Origin: an uncultured Fretibacterium sp.
GTDB taxonomy: Bacteria > Synergistota > Synergistia > Synergistales > Aminobacteriaceae
Direction: 5' to 3'
DNA: 26,025 nucleotides
NCBI RefSeq assembly: GCF_938040765.1
Contig: NZ_CALIAA010000266.1
Location: 1 to 26,025, forward strand
The position numbers were made by a program, and so were the translations under genes. The notes under the pieces are model-generated. The model was given only the letters and a program-made list of their open reading frames with translations. It had not been told where the DNA came from and ran no database searches. Shown here in pieces: positions 1-7,819 of this stretch (position 1 is its first letter; each line of letters starts with the position of its first letter).

Positions 1-285
1 GTGAAGTACCAGATTCTCGACGCTCAGGGCAAGACGGTCATCATGGAGGGGAACTTCATGCCCATGAACGCCGACGACGGCCCTCACTATGGCGCCAACA
101 TCAAGAAGGGCCTGAAGGTCGGACGCTATAAGCTGAAGTTCATCATCGAGCCCCCCACGGACTATCTGCTTCACACCGACCCCGAGACCGGCGTTCCCGC
201 CAAGGAGAAGGCAAACGACTATTTCCAGACCCATACCGCCGAGTTCGATTGGAACTACACCGGGGAGCAGCTTCAGAACCAGTAG
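1..285 (+). CDS. P19/Tp34-family periplasmic iron/copper-binding protein, C-terminal part
   Basis: This is the C-terminal 94 residues of a P19-type (Tp34 family) periplasmic metal-binding protein; the gene is open at the left edge, so the GTG at base 1 is not a start. The segment MPMNADDGPHYGAN is nearly the same as the metal-site segment I recall from Campylobacter P19, and the later HTDPETGV matches the region with the second metal-binding histidine. The ending DWNYTGEQ also fits the family C-terminus. P19 proteins are about 160-180 residues, so roughly half is missing. In Campylobacter P19 acts in the periplasm with an FTR1-like permease and the DUF2318/FtsX proteins that follow here. The upstream gene, outside the window, is probably an FTR1 homolog (inference). 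Confidence 0.9.
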   Translation: MKYQILDAQGKTVIMEGNFMPMNADDGPHYGANIKKGLKVGRYKLKFIIEPPTDYLLHTDPETGVPAKEKANDYFQTHTAEFDWNYTGEQLQNQ

Positions 286-319
286 TCCCAACTTGTAAGG
301 GGACAGGTTAGTTACTCTG

Positions 320-388
320 TTCCGCGGGGCGTCTCCTTTCGTCCGGCCTCCTGCCGTTCGGAATGCGGTGTGCCCCGCGGAAATTTTT
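320..388 (+). terminator. Stem-loop plus T-run between P19 and DUF2318 genes (terminator or attenuator)
   Basis: An exact 11-bp inverted repeat (TTCCGCGGGGC at 320-330, its reverse complement at 372-382) is followed at once by ATTTTT (383-388). The 41-base loop has a smaller hairpin (CGGC 343-346 with GCCG 352-355). This has the form of a Rho-independent terminator, 35 bases after the P19 stop. Since downstream genes continue on the same strand with no clear new promoter, it probably terminates partially, giving more P19 than ABC transporter (inference). A TTGACA at 387-392 has no well-spaced -10 box. Confidence 0.65.
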
Positions 389-410
389 GACAAGTCCGGA
401 GGTCAACCCC

Positions 411-1679
411 ATTCTTAAATATCTTGTCGCGGTCACCGATCATCTCGCCTCGTTCTCCCTGATGGTCGGTTTGATCTTCAGTTATATCCTGCGCTTCAAG
501 GGAAGGGCCGATCGTCTGATCGTCTGGGCCGGAGCGGCGGCAGGGATTCTCGGGGGCGGGGTCGTCTTTGGGGTTCGGCTGTTCGACCCCAAGGGCATGA
601 ACCTCCCCCTCATGCGATTCAACCGCTGGGCTGTGGTGGTCATTGCGGCGGCGGCCTCGGTCGCCTTTTTGTGGATTATCCTGTCCGGGGCCCTGCTTCG
701 GGGACGGAGGGACGCCCGATGGATCGACAGGGCGGTTTTGGCGGCATTGACGTTCCTCTCCCTGACCTATCTCATGCCCCAGATCTTTCAATACACTCAG
801 GAGTTCGTCTATTTCGGTGAGAGCGGCCTCAGCACGCGCGCGCTGCTGAGGGGCATCGGCTTCGTCCTTGGCCTTGGGGTGTGCCTGATGCTCGCGCTCA
901 GCGCGTTCGAGGTTCACCGGGCCCTTGGGGACGGCGCGTCCGTCCTGTTTCTGAGCGGCTCCCTCCTTCTCTTCTTCCTGGAGTACGGGGTCCGGGCCGT
1001 GGCGGCGCTTCAGCGCCTCAAGGTGATCGGGCTCTCGGATTTCGTGTTCGAGCTCATGATCTTCGGGGACCGGTTTCAGAACGTATTCGTCTTTGCCCAG
1101 CTGGCCCTGGCCCTTCTGATGCTGCTGTACGTATTCGCCACGCACCGGAGGGTCGTGGGCGAGTTTCGCAACAAGGCCCTGCTGCGGAAGGAGAGGGCCC
1201 GGCTTCGCGGGTGCCGCCGCTGGTCCGCCGGCCTGTTCTTCTGGTCGGCCGCCACGGTCCTGATCGTGGTGGTCCTCAATTATCTCGACACCAAACCGCC
1301 GGCAGACCTCCAGCCCGAGTCCTACGACCTCGACGGCGGGGTCATAACCATTGCGCTGGACAAAGTCTCCGACGGCCACCTTCACAAGTTCGCCTACGAC
1401 ACCCCGGGCGGGTACAACGTGAGGTTTCTCGTCGTCAAAAAACCCGCGGGAAACGCCTATGGGTTGGGGCTGGATGCCTGTGAGATCTGCGGCATCGCCG
1501 GCTACTACGAGCGCGGGGACGAGGACGTGGTCTGCCGCCGCTGCGACGTCGTCATGAACAAGAACACCATCGGGTTCCGGGGGGGGTGCAATCCCATCCC
1601 GTTCCCCTACGAGGTCAGGGACTCGAAGATCTATATCGACGTCAAGGAACTGGAGCGCCATGAAAAACGCTTCAAGTAG
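411..1679 (+). CDS. DUF2318 membrane protein with C-terminal cysteine-rich metal/Fe-S-like domain
   Basis: A polytopic inner-membrane protein of the DUF2318 family, homologous in position to Cj1660 of the Campylobacter p19 iron cluster. About the first 300 residues are hydrophobic with some seven to eight membrane spans. The tail is a periplasm-facing cysteine domain beginning CEICG near residue 357, then CRRC and GGCNPIPFPYEV, the DUF2318 signature. Such cysteines could carry a metal or redox centre for handling iron released from P19 (inference). Start choice: ATG 363 lies within the loop of the stem-loop at 320-382, and TTG 387 overlaps its T-run without a ribosome site. ATT at 411 has GGAGG at 398-402 with 8-base spacing and yields a natural N-terminus (M)LKYLVAVTDHL. 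ATT is a rare initiator, so the start is unsettled; the frame and product are clear. Confidence 0.88.
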   Translation: MLKYLVAVTDHLASFSLMVGLIFSYILRFKGRADRLIVWAGAAAGILGGGVVFGVRLFDPKGMNLPLMRFNRWAVVVIAAAASVAFLWIILSGALLRGRRDARWIDRAVLAALTFLSLTYLMPQIFQYTQEFVYFGESGLSTRALLRGIGFVLGLGVCLMLALSAFEVHRALGDGASVLFLSGSLLLFFLEYGVRAVAALQRLKVIGLSDFVFELMIFGDRFQNVFVFAQLALALLMLLYVFATHRRVVGEFRNKALLRKERARLRGCRRWSAGLFFWSAATVLIVVVLNYLDTKPPADLQPESYDLDGGVITIALDKVSDGHLHKFAYDTPGGYNVRFLVVKKPAGNAYGLGLDACEICGIAGYYERGDEDVVCRRCDVVMNKNTIGFRGGCNPIPFPYEVRDSKIYIDVKELERHEKRFK

Positions 1680-1697
1680 AAGAAGTAGGAGGCTCCC

Positions 1698-2996
1698 GTG
1701 TTCTGGAGAATGATACGGCGGACGATCGTCCGCCAGAAGAGCAAGATGCTGATGATCGCCTTCACCGTCACCCTGGGTGTCTCCCTGTCCACGGCCATGA
1801 TGAACGTCATGCTGGGGATCGGGGACAAGGTCAACCGCGAGCTCAAGGTGTACGGCGCCAACATCGTCGTGCGCCACAAGGAGGCCGCCCTCATGAACGA
1901 CCTCTACGGGCTCAGCGAGGGTGAGGGCGTCACCGACAAGTTCCTCCATGAGGAGGACGTGTTGAAGGTCAAGACGATCTTCTGGGGCTTCAACATCGTC
2001 GATTTCGCCCCCCTCCTGGAGGGGAGCGTGCGCGTGGATGGGGTTGGCCCGGAGGGGGCGGAGGTCCCGCTCGTCGGAAGCTGGGTCCGGAAACACGCCG
2101 TCCTGCCTACGGGCGAGACGCTGGATACGGGGCTGCAGCCCCTGAGGAACTGGTGGCAGATCGACCTGAAGGGAGAATGGCTCGGTGAGGAGGACGACGG
2201 CTTTGTGATGGTGGGGAGCCTTCTGGCGGGCCGGAACGACGTCTCGCTGGGGGACACCCTGACGCTGCGCCACGGGGACCGGACCCGGCAGGTCGTCGTC
2301 AAGGGAATCTACACCGACGGCGGGACCGGGGATGAGCAGATCGTGGGGACCCTGAGGATGGTCCAGGAGCTTTTGGGGCTCCCGGAGAAGATCTCCCGGA
2401 TGGAGGTCTCCGCCATCACCACGCCGGACAACGAGCTGGCGAGGCGGGCGGCCCAGGATCCGCAGAGTCTGAACCCCACGGACTATGAAACCTGGTACTG
2501 CACGGCCTATGTCAGCGCCATCTGCCATCAGATTCAGGAGGTCGTGCGGGATGGGGTCGCCAAGCCGGTCCGGCAGGTCGCGGAGTCCGAGGGGACGATC
2601 CTGAACAAGACCACCTTCCTGATGACCCTGATCACCATCCTCAGCGCCATCGGTTCGGCCCTCGCGATATCGAACCTCATCACCGCGAGCGTCATCGAGA
2701 GGAGCCAGGAGCTGGGGCTGTTGAAGGCGCTCGGAGCGCTCAACGCCCAGATCATCCTGTTCGTCCTGACCGAGGTGATGCTGATCGGGTTTGCGGGGGG
2801 CGTCGTCGGTTACTTTTTGGGCATCGGCTTCGCCCAGGTCATTGGAAGAACGGTATTCGGATCCGGCATCGAGATCGCGCAGATGGTGATCCCCATCGTC
2901 TCGGCCATCCTTTTCTTCGTCGTCCTGTTCGGCAGCGTCCCCGCCATCCGATACCTGCTGAAGCTGAAGCCTACGGAGGTCCTGCATGGCAAGTAA
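1698..2996 (+). CDS. FtsX/MacB-type ABC transporter permease (first of pair)
   Basis: A 432-residue permease with the four-span FtsX/MacB_PCD layout: span 1 at about 18-38, a large extracytoplasmic domain at 45-300, then spans at about 307-329, 350-378 and 395-415. The coupling segment ERSQELGLLKALGA (334-347) is typical of this family. Two cysteines in the extracytoplasmic domain (268 and 276) could form a disulfide or metal site. It starts at GTG 1698, preceded by a full AGGAGG at 1687-1692. It corresponds in order to Cj1661 of the P19 system. It probably forms a heterodimer with the next gene and uses the ATPase at 4206. FtsX-type systems usually drive mechanical work on periplasmic partners rather than classical import, so a role in releasing metal from P19 is an inference. 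Confidence 0.9.
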   Translation: MFWRMIRRTIVRQKSKMLMIAFTVTLGVSLSTAMMNVMLGIGDKVNRELKVYGANIVVRHKEAALMNDLYGLSEGEGVTDKFLHEEDVLKVKTIFWGFNIVDFAPLLEGSVRVDGVGPEGAEVPLVGSWVRKHAVLPTGETLDTGLQPLRNWWQIDLKGEWLGEEDDGFVMVGSLLAGRNDVSLGDTLTLRHGDRTRQVVVKGIYTDGGTGDEQIVGTLRMVQELLGLPEKISRMEVSAITTPDNELARRAAQDPQSLNPTDYETWYCTAYVSAICHQIQEVVRDGVAKPVRQVAESEGTILNKTTFLMTLITILSAIGSALAISNLITASVIERSQELGLLKALGALNAQIILFVLTEVMLIGFAGGVVGYFLGIGFAQVIGRTVFGSGIEIAQMVIPIVSAILFFVVLFGSVPAIRYLLKLKPTEVLHGK

Positions 2997-4203
2997 AGCG
3001 ACAAGCCGAGAGCGCATGTATCTGAAGATGGTGGTCAGCTCCCTCGTCCGAAGGAGCTCCCGCCTGATCGTCGCCGTCCTGGCCATCGCCATCGGGGCCA
3101 CGACCCTGTCGGGGCTGGTCACGATCTACTACGACATTCCACGGCAGCTGGGACGGGAGTTCCGCTCCTACGGGGCCAACCTGGTCCTGCTCCCCAGGGG
3201 GGACACGAAGATCCTCCGCGGGGATCTGGAGGCGGTCCGGCGCATCATCGGCGGGGACCGGATCGTGGGCATGGCCCCCTACCGCTATCAGACCGTCAAG
3301 ATCAACGAGCAGCCCTACATCATCGCGGGGACCGACCTGGACGAGGCCCGGAAGAACAGCCCCTTCTGGTACGTGGAGGGCGAATGGGGGACGAAGGACA
3401 GGCCCGACCAGGTGATGGTGGGCAAGGAGATCGCCAGGACGCTGGACCTTTCCCTGGGCGACGATTTCGTCGTCAAGGGCGTGAAGTACGGGCAGAGCGC
3501 CGTCGCGTCCAAGCAGACCTTCAGCGCCGAGGAGAACGTCAAGAAGGACGTCGGCACGCAGTATTTCAGCAGGAAGCTCTACGTCCGGGGCATCATCACC
3601 ACCGGGGGGGCCGAGGAGGGCTTCATCTTCACGGACGTCGACATGTTGAACGAGCTGATCGGCGACACGTTCCGCGGCGACGTCGTGGAGTGCAGCGTCA
3701 TGGCCGACGCCGAGGGGCTGGGGACGCTCTCGTCCGCGATCGAGGCCGAGCTTCCGAACGTGCAGCCGCGGGCGGTCCGGCGCCTGACGCAGTCTCAGGA
3801 CATCGTGCTGGGCAAGCTGCAGGCCCTGGTCTATCTGGTGACGATCGTGGTGCTGCTCATCACCATGATCTCGGTCTACACCACCATGATGGCGATGGTC
3901 GCGGAGCGCAAGCGGGAGATCGGCCTCAAGAAGGCGCTGGGAGCCGAGAACGGGCTCATCATAGGCGAGTTTCTGGGGGAGGGGGTTCTGCTGGGATTCA
4001 TCGGGGGGGCCCTTGGGGTTCTCCTGGGCTTCGAGTTCGCGCAGCAGGTCAGCCTGAGCGTCTTCGGCAGGGCCATCCACTTTCAATGGCTCCTCATTCC
4101 CATCACCATCGCGGTCTTCATCGCCATCACCATCCTCGCTTCGATCCTGCCCGTCCGCAAGGTGATGGACATTCATCCGGCCATCGTGCTCAGGGGGGAA
4201 TAA
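2986..4203 (+). CDS. FtsX/MacB-type ABC transporter permease (second of pair)
   Basis: A 405-residue FtsX/MacB-type permease, paralogous to its upstream neighbour: both have the sequence pattern YGANxVxxx just after span 1 and end in a basic PxxAxxxLRGE-like tail. Span 1 is at about 27-48, followed by an extracytoplasmic domain and three C-terminal spans; the coupling segment KREIGLKKALGAENG sits after span 2. It overlaps the upstream gene by 11 bases, starting at ATG 2986 after GGAGG, so the two are translationally coupled and likely made in equal amounts as a heterodimer. It corresponds to Cj1662 of the Campylobacter cluster. Substrate is inferred from the neighbourhood only. Confidence 0.9.
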   Translation: MASKATSRERMYLKMVVSSLVRRSSRLIVAVLAIAIGATTLSGLVTIYYDIPRQLGREFRSYGANLVLLPRGDTKILRGDLEAVRRIIGGDRIVGMAPYRYQTVKINEQPYIIAGTDLDEARKNSPFWYVEGEWGTKDRPDQVMVGKEIARTLDLSLGDDFVVKGVKYGQSAVASKQTFSAEENVKKDVGTQYFSRKLYVRGIITTGGAEEGFIFTDVDMLNELIGDTFRGDVVECSVMADAEGLGTLSSAIEAELPNVQPRAVRRLTQSQDIVLGKLQALVYLVTIVVLLITMISVYTTMMAMVAERKREIGLKKALGAENGLIIGEFLGEGVLLGFIGGALGVLLGFEFAQQVSLSVFGRAIHFQWLLIPITIAVFIAITILASILPVRKVMDIHPAIVLRGE

Positions 4204-4205
4204 AT

Positions 4206-4907
4206 TTGGGTAAGATATTGGAGATGAAGGGCGTATCGAAGGTCTACGGCACGCTTCACGCCCTTTCGGACATCAACCTGACCGTGAACGCCGGGGACTG
4301 GCTGTCCATCATGGGGCCCTCGGGTTCGGGAAAGACCACGATGATCAACCTCATCGGATGCATGGACAGCCCCTCGTCGGGGAGCGTCGTCCTGGATGGA
4401 CACGACATCAGCCGGGAGAACGCCGCAAGCCTCACCCGCATCCGCAGGGACAAGATCGGGCTGATCTTCCAGCAGTTTCACCTCATCAGCTATCTGACCG
4501 CCGTGGAGAACATCATGGTCGCGCAGTACTATCACAGCATGCCCGACGAGGGGGAGGCCCTGGAGGCTCTGGAGAAGGTCGGGCTGAAGGACCGGGCCCG
4601 CCACCTTCCCAGCCAGCTCTCCGGAGGGGAACAGCAGCGCGTGTGCATCGCACGGGCCCTGATCAATTCGCCGGACATCCTCCTGGGGGACGAACCCACG
4701 GGGAACTTGGACGAGGAGAACGAGGGCATCGTCATCGACATCCTGAGGACCCTGCACCGCGAGGGGGCCACCATCATCGTGGTGACCCACGACCCCGAGG
4801 TCGGGGACGTGGCCCAGCGGAAGATCGTGCTCGAGTACGGGAAGATCGTCCAGGACATCGACCAGACCCGGCCCCTCGAGCCCGGAGAGAGCGGAGGAAG
4901 AGCATGA
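4206..4907 (+). CDS. LolD/MacB-type ABC transporter ATPase for the permease pair
   Basis: A complete 233-residue ABC ATPase of the LolD/MacB/FtsE branch. It shows Walker A GPSGSGKTT (37-45), a Q-loop at IFQQF (about 88-91), signature LSGGEQQRV (138-146), Walker B ILLGDEPTGNLD (158-169) and the switch histidine in VVTHD (193-197). It follows the second permease by two bases. The likely start is TTG 4206, 7 bases after a run of six G; ATG 4224 would remove six residues and has no well-placed ribosome site. It corresponds to Cj1663 of the P19 cluster and should power the permeases at 1698 and 2986. The C-terminus overlaps the FMN-binding gene in an ATGA junction. Confidence 0.92.
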   Translation: MGKILEMKGVSKVYGTLHALSDINLTVNAGDWLSIMGPSGSGKTTMINLIGCMDSPSSGSVVLDGHDISRENAASLTRIRRDKIGLIFQQFHLISYLTAVENIMVAQYYHSMPDEGEALEALEKVGLKDRARHLPSQLSGGEQQRVCIARALINSPDILLGDEPTGNLDEENEGIVIDILRTLHREGATIIVVTHDPEVGDVAQRKIVLEYGKIVQDIDQTRPLEPGESGGRA

Positions 4908-5323
4908 AGAGTCGTTATGTCGTGGCCGCCGTGGTCCTGATCGTCATTGCTGCCGCTGCGGCGGCGTTCGTCCTGAAGGGGACGTCCCGGGGCTACCGCG
5001 ACGGCGTCTACGAAGGGGAATACCGCAGCGAGAACGGGGGCGGCGGCACCAAGGTCGTCCTGAAGATCGAGAACAACGCGATCGTGGACTGTCAGATGAC
5101 CGCGACCGACGCCGAGGGGCACGTCAAGGACGAGAACTACGGGAAGAACGACAGTGAGGCGAACTATCGGCTGTGCCAGATCTCCGTCGCGGGGATGAGG
5201 CAGTATCCGGGCGAGCTGCTCAAGGTCCAGGACATCGACAAGGTGGACGCCGTCTCCGGCGCGACGGTGACGCACAGGGAGTTTCAGATCGCCGTGCGTC
5301 AGGCGCTGCAGAAGGCGAGATGA
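4904..5323 (+). CDS. Membrane-anchored FMN-binding domain protein
   Basis: A 139-residue protein with one N-terminal membrane anchor (about 5-24) and an extracytoplasmic FMN_bind domain (PF04205-type). The repeat-like start GYRDGVYEGEY is typical of the family. The motif DAVSGATVTHREF (115-127) is the flavin site; in NqrC/RnfG-like proteins ApbE attaches FMN covalently to the threonine of SGAT. It therefore probably carries a covalently bound flavin outside the membrane and passes single electrons (family knowledge plus inference). It overlaps the ATPase gene upstream (ATGA) and the DUF4418 gene downstream (ATGA), which ties it to the metal-uptake operon. In Campylobacter thioredoxin-like proteins occupy this place, suggesting a flavin-based redox branch here. 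No ApbE gene is visible in the window. Confidence 0.9.
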   Translation: MKSRYVVAAVVLIVIAAAAAAFVLKGTSRGYRDGVYEGEYRSENGGGGTKVVLKIENNAIVDCQMTATDAEGHVKDENYGKNDSEANYRLCQISVAGMRQYPGELLKVQDIDKVDAVSGATVTHREFQIAVRQALQKAR

Positions 5324-5766
5324 CCATGCTCAGAAAAGCCTTCCTCGTCCTGAACCTTCTTTTGGGTGCGGTCCTTGCCCTGACGCCCTTCGTCCTCTTC
5401 CCGGTCTGCGGCCCCATGCCGAACGGAAAGTACATGATGTGCCATTACAGCGGGATCTTTATCGCGGGCATGGGGGCGCTGATCGTCGTCCTGTCGCTTC
5501 TGGCTCTCTGGGGCCATCGGAAGCGGTGGGCCGCGTCCCTCTCCGGCGTCCTTTCGATTGTGGCGGCCCTGCTGTGCTATCTGGTCCCCATGCGGACCCT
5601 CGTCATCGGGGACAAGGCCGGCTGGGGCTGGGAGTGCGGGCTCTGCAAGGCCGCGGACATGGCCTGCCATACAACGACCATGCCGGCGGTGACCGTCCTC
5701 GTGTCCGCCCTCGTGCTGGTGAACGTCGTCGCCCTGATCCACGGCTTCGTGGGCCGGGGCCGCTGA
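5320..5766 (+). CDS. DUF4418 family four-span membrane protein
   Basis: A 148-residue membrane protein with four predicted spans (about 7-28, 44-64, 73-91, 121-142), matching the DUF4418 family in size and motifs. The extracytoplasmic loops hold conserved-looking cysteine/histidine pairs: MMCHYSG (39-45), ECGLCK (105-110) and MACHTTTMP (114-122). These could bind a metal or haem or form disulfides; the biochemical role is unknown. It begins at ATG 5320 in an ATGA overlap with the FMN-binding gene; ATG 5326 is a less likely alternative. Its position between the flavoprotein and the next permease suggests it receives electrons from, or anchors, the FMN-binding protein (inference). Confidence 0.85.
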   Translation: MTMLRKAFLVLNLLLGAVLALTPFVLFPVCGPMPNGKYMMCHYSGIFIAGMGALIVVLSLLALWGHRKRWAASLSGVLSIVAALLCYLVPMRTLVIGDKAGWGWECGLCKAADMACHTTTMPAVTVLVSALVLVNVVALIHGFVGRGR

Positions 5767-5767
5767 G

Positions 5768-6982
5768 ATGCGCCTGACGACCTTCGAGCTCGCGGGAAAG
5801 AACATTCGCAGGAAGCCCCGGAGGAGCTTTTGTCTCGTCCTCGTGATCCTGCTCTTCTCCTTCTCGCTCTACGCGGGGTCCGTCCTCTCCCTGAGCCTGT
5901 CCGGGGGCGTGTCCAGCATGTCCGACCGCCTGGGGGCCGACATCATGGTGGTCCCCGAGGGGTACGATCCCCACATCGACAGCATCCTGCTCTCGGGAAA
6001 GCCCTCGACCTTCTACCTTCCCCGCGACGTGATGGAGCTCCTCCGGGAGGCCGACCGGGACGGGGAGATCGGCATCGACAGGATGTCCCCTCAGACCTTC
6101 CTGGCGACGCTGAACGCCTCCTGCTGTTCCTATCCGGTGCAGCTGGTGGGGATCGACTACGGGACCGATTTCCTGATCAAGCCCTGGCTGGAGAGGACCC
6201 TGCATCGGGACCTGAAGGACGGCGAGGTCATCCTGGGGCATCACGTGGCCGGGGACGAGGGGGACGAGCTCACCTTCTTCAAGAAGGGGTTCCCCGTGGC
6301 CGGGCGGCTGGAGCAGACGGGGATGGGGTTCGACGCTACCGTGTTCATGACCCGGGAGACATTGGCCGGCCTGGCCAGGGAGGCGGAGCGGATCCTGAAG
6401 CATCCCCTGACCCGGGACGGGAGCCTCATCTCCACCGTCATGATCAAGCTGGCCCCCGGCTACGATTCGGTCAAGGCCGCACGCGCGCTCAACGGAAAGC
6501 TCAACGGACGGGGGATCTACGCCCTGTTCAGCAAGAAGTTCGTCAACACGATATCGTCCGGCCTGAACCTGGTATCCGGCCTGATCAAGGGGTTCATCCT
6601 CCTGGTGTGGGTCCTCGCGGTCGTCGTCATCGCCCTCGTGTTTGCGATGACCTTGGGCGAGCGCAGGAGGGAGATGGGCGTCCTGAGGGTCCTGGGCGCG
6701 ACCCGGGGGAAGCTGATACGCCTCGCCCTGGCCGAGGTGTTCCTTATCTGCCTCTATGGCTCGGTTCTGGGAACGTTTCTCGGCGGAGCGGCCATCGCCG
6801 TCTTCGGCCCCATGGCGACGGAGACGCTGAGCCTGCCCTTCCTGCTGCCGCGTCCGACCGTCCTCCTCCTGATGGGCGCGGCGAGCATCGTCGCATCGGT
6901 GCTCACCGGCCTGCTGACGGCGGCGCGCTCCGCCGTGAGGGCTAGTCGGGCGGACATCTACGACACCATGAGGGACCTGTAG
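5768..6982 (+). CDS. Third FtsX/MacB-type ABC transporter permease
   Basis: A 404-residue FtsX/MacB_PCD permease with span 1 at about 20-42, an extracytoplasmic domain and three C-terminal spans; the coupling segment ERRREMGVLRVLGATRGK follows span 2. It belongs to a different subgroup from the two upstream permeases: after span 1 it has LGADIMVVPEGYD, and its extracytoplasmic domain has a vicinal cysteine pair in NASCCSYPVQL (117-127). The pair resembles one I recall from anaerobe homologs found beside DUF4418 and may be redox-active or bind metal (inference). It starts one base after the DUF4418 stop and is followed by its own ATPase one base after its stop. Confidence 0.9.
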   Translation: MRLTTFELAGKNIRRKPRRSFCLVLVILLFSFSLYAGSVLSLSLSGGVSSMSDRLGADIMVVPEGYDPHIDSILLSGKPSTFYLPRDVMELLREADRDGEIGIDRMSPQTFLATLNASCCSYPVQLVGIDYGTDFLIKPWLERTLHRDLKDGEVILGHHVAGDEGDELTFFKKGFPVAGRLEQTGMGFDATVFMTRETLAGLAREAERILKHPLTRDGSLISTVMIKLAPGYDSVKAARALNGKLNGRGIYALFSKKFVNTISSGLNLVSGLIKGFILLVWVLAVVVIALVFAMTLGERRREMGVLRVLGATRGKLIRLALAEVFLICLYGSVLGTFLGGAAIAVFGPMATETLSLPFLLPRPTVLLLMGAASIVASVLTGLLTAARSAVRASRADIYDTMRDL

Positions 6983-6983
6983 C

Positions 6984-7682
6984 ATGGAAGAGAAGACTAT
7001 CGTACGGCTTAGGGATCTGTCCCGCGAGTACCCGCGGGGCGGAGGGCGTTTTTTTGCGGTGAACGGGGTCTCCCTGGAAGTGCGGGCTGGGGATTACGTC
7101 AACATCATCGGCCGGTCGGGGAGCGGGAAGTCCACGCTGCTGAACCTGATTGCGGGGATGCTGGCGCCCACGTCGGGCACGGTGGAGATCGACGGCCGGA
7201 GCCTTGCGGGGAAGGGCGACCGCGAGCTCTCGTTCATGAGAAATCAGTCCATCGGCTTCATCCCGCAGAACGCGGCGGCGCTGCCCAACCTCACGGTCCT
7301 GGAGAACGTCCTGCTTCCCTTCTGTCTCTACCGGCGCGGGGGGGACGGGGAGGGGGCGGCCCGGCATCTTCTGGGGAAGTTCGGAATAGAGCGCCTGGCG
7401 GATTCCTACCCCGCGGAGCTCTCCGGGGGGGAGCTGCGGCGGACGGTCATCGCCCGCGCCCTGATCAACAGGCCCCAGCTCGTCATCGCCGACGAACCCA
7501 CCTCCGACCTGGACAGGGAGTCCGCGGGGCAGATCATGAGGACCTTCTCGGACCTGAACGGGGAGGGGGTCACGCTGATCCTGGTCTCTCACGACCTGGA
7601 GGCCCTGAACTACGGAAGGACGGCGTACACGATGGACTCGGGCGTTCTGACCCCGGGGGCGTCGTTCGGGGGCGCTCCGTGA
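6984..7682 (+). CDS. LolD/MacB-type ABC transporter ATPase of the second module
   Basis: A complete 232-residue ABC ATPase: Walker A GRSGSGKST (43-51), Q-loop IPQN (93-96), signature LSGGELRRTV (near 146-155), Walker B LVIADEPTSDLD and switch histidine in LVSHD. It starts one base after the third permease and ends the operon; a terminator follows at 7712-7750. It should power the permease at 5768, which probably works as a homodimer because no second permease of its subgroup is present (inference). The substrate is unknown; operon position with P19 and DUF2318 suggests metal handling. Confidence 0.92.
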   Translation: MEEKTIVRLRDLSREYPRGGGRFFAVNGVSLEVRAGDYVNIIGRSGSGKSTLLNLIAGMLAPTSGTVEIDGRSLAGKGDRELSFMRNQSIGFIPQNAAALPNLTVLENVLLPFCLYRRGGDGEGAARHLLGKFGIERLADSYPAELSGGELRRTVIARALINRPQLVIADEPTSDLDRESAGQIMRTFSDLNGEGVTLILVSHDLEALNYGRTAYTMDSGVLTPGASFGGAP

Positions 7683-7711
7683 CCCGCACGGCAAGCATAC
7701 CGGATTGACGC

Positions 7712-7750
7712 AAGAGCGGCGGAGCCCTTTACGGGCCCCGCCGTTCTTTT
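7712..7750 (+). terminator. Rho-independent terminator of the P19/FtsX operon, perhaps bidirectional
   Basis: A 16-base arm at 7712-7727 pairs with 7733-7748 (one G-U wobble and one mismatch) around a 5-base loop, and the 3' arm ends in CTTTT. It lies 30 bases after the last ATPase gene and 70 bases from the convergent minus-strand gene ending at 7820. It ends the plus-strand operon; read on the minus strand its tail is weaker, so it may only partly stop the opposing operon. It is nearly identical, loop included, to the terminator at 15376-15414. Confidence 0.85.
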
Positions 7751-7819
7751 ACGCCGATTTCCAATCGCCCGCAGGCAAGGCGAACGGAAACAACGAGGCA
7801 TACGATGGATGAATCGGGA

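Noticed and set aside
363..410. N-terminal 16 residues from ATG 363 of the DUF2318 protein
   Set aside because: This start lies within the loop of a strong stem-loop and lacks a ribosome site; the GGAGG at 398-402 fits ATT 411 instead.
387..420. Internal promoter with TTGACA at 387-392
   Set aside because: The nearest -10-like boxes are TTAAAT at 22-base spacing or the poor CATTCT at 17; the TTGACA is likely part of the terminator T-run by chance.
312..3122. A 936-codon open frame on the minus strand opposite the DUF2318 and permease genes
   Set aside because: It is antisense to well-supported genes, is rich in Asp/Arg/Gly/His typical of reverse frames of GC-rich genes, and has no family motif.
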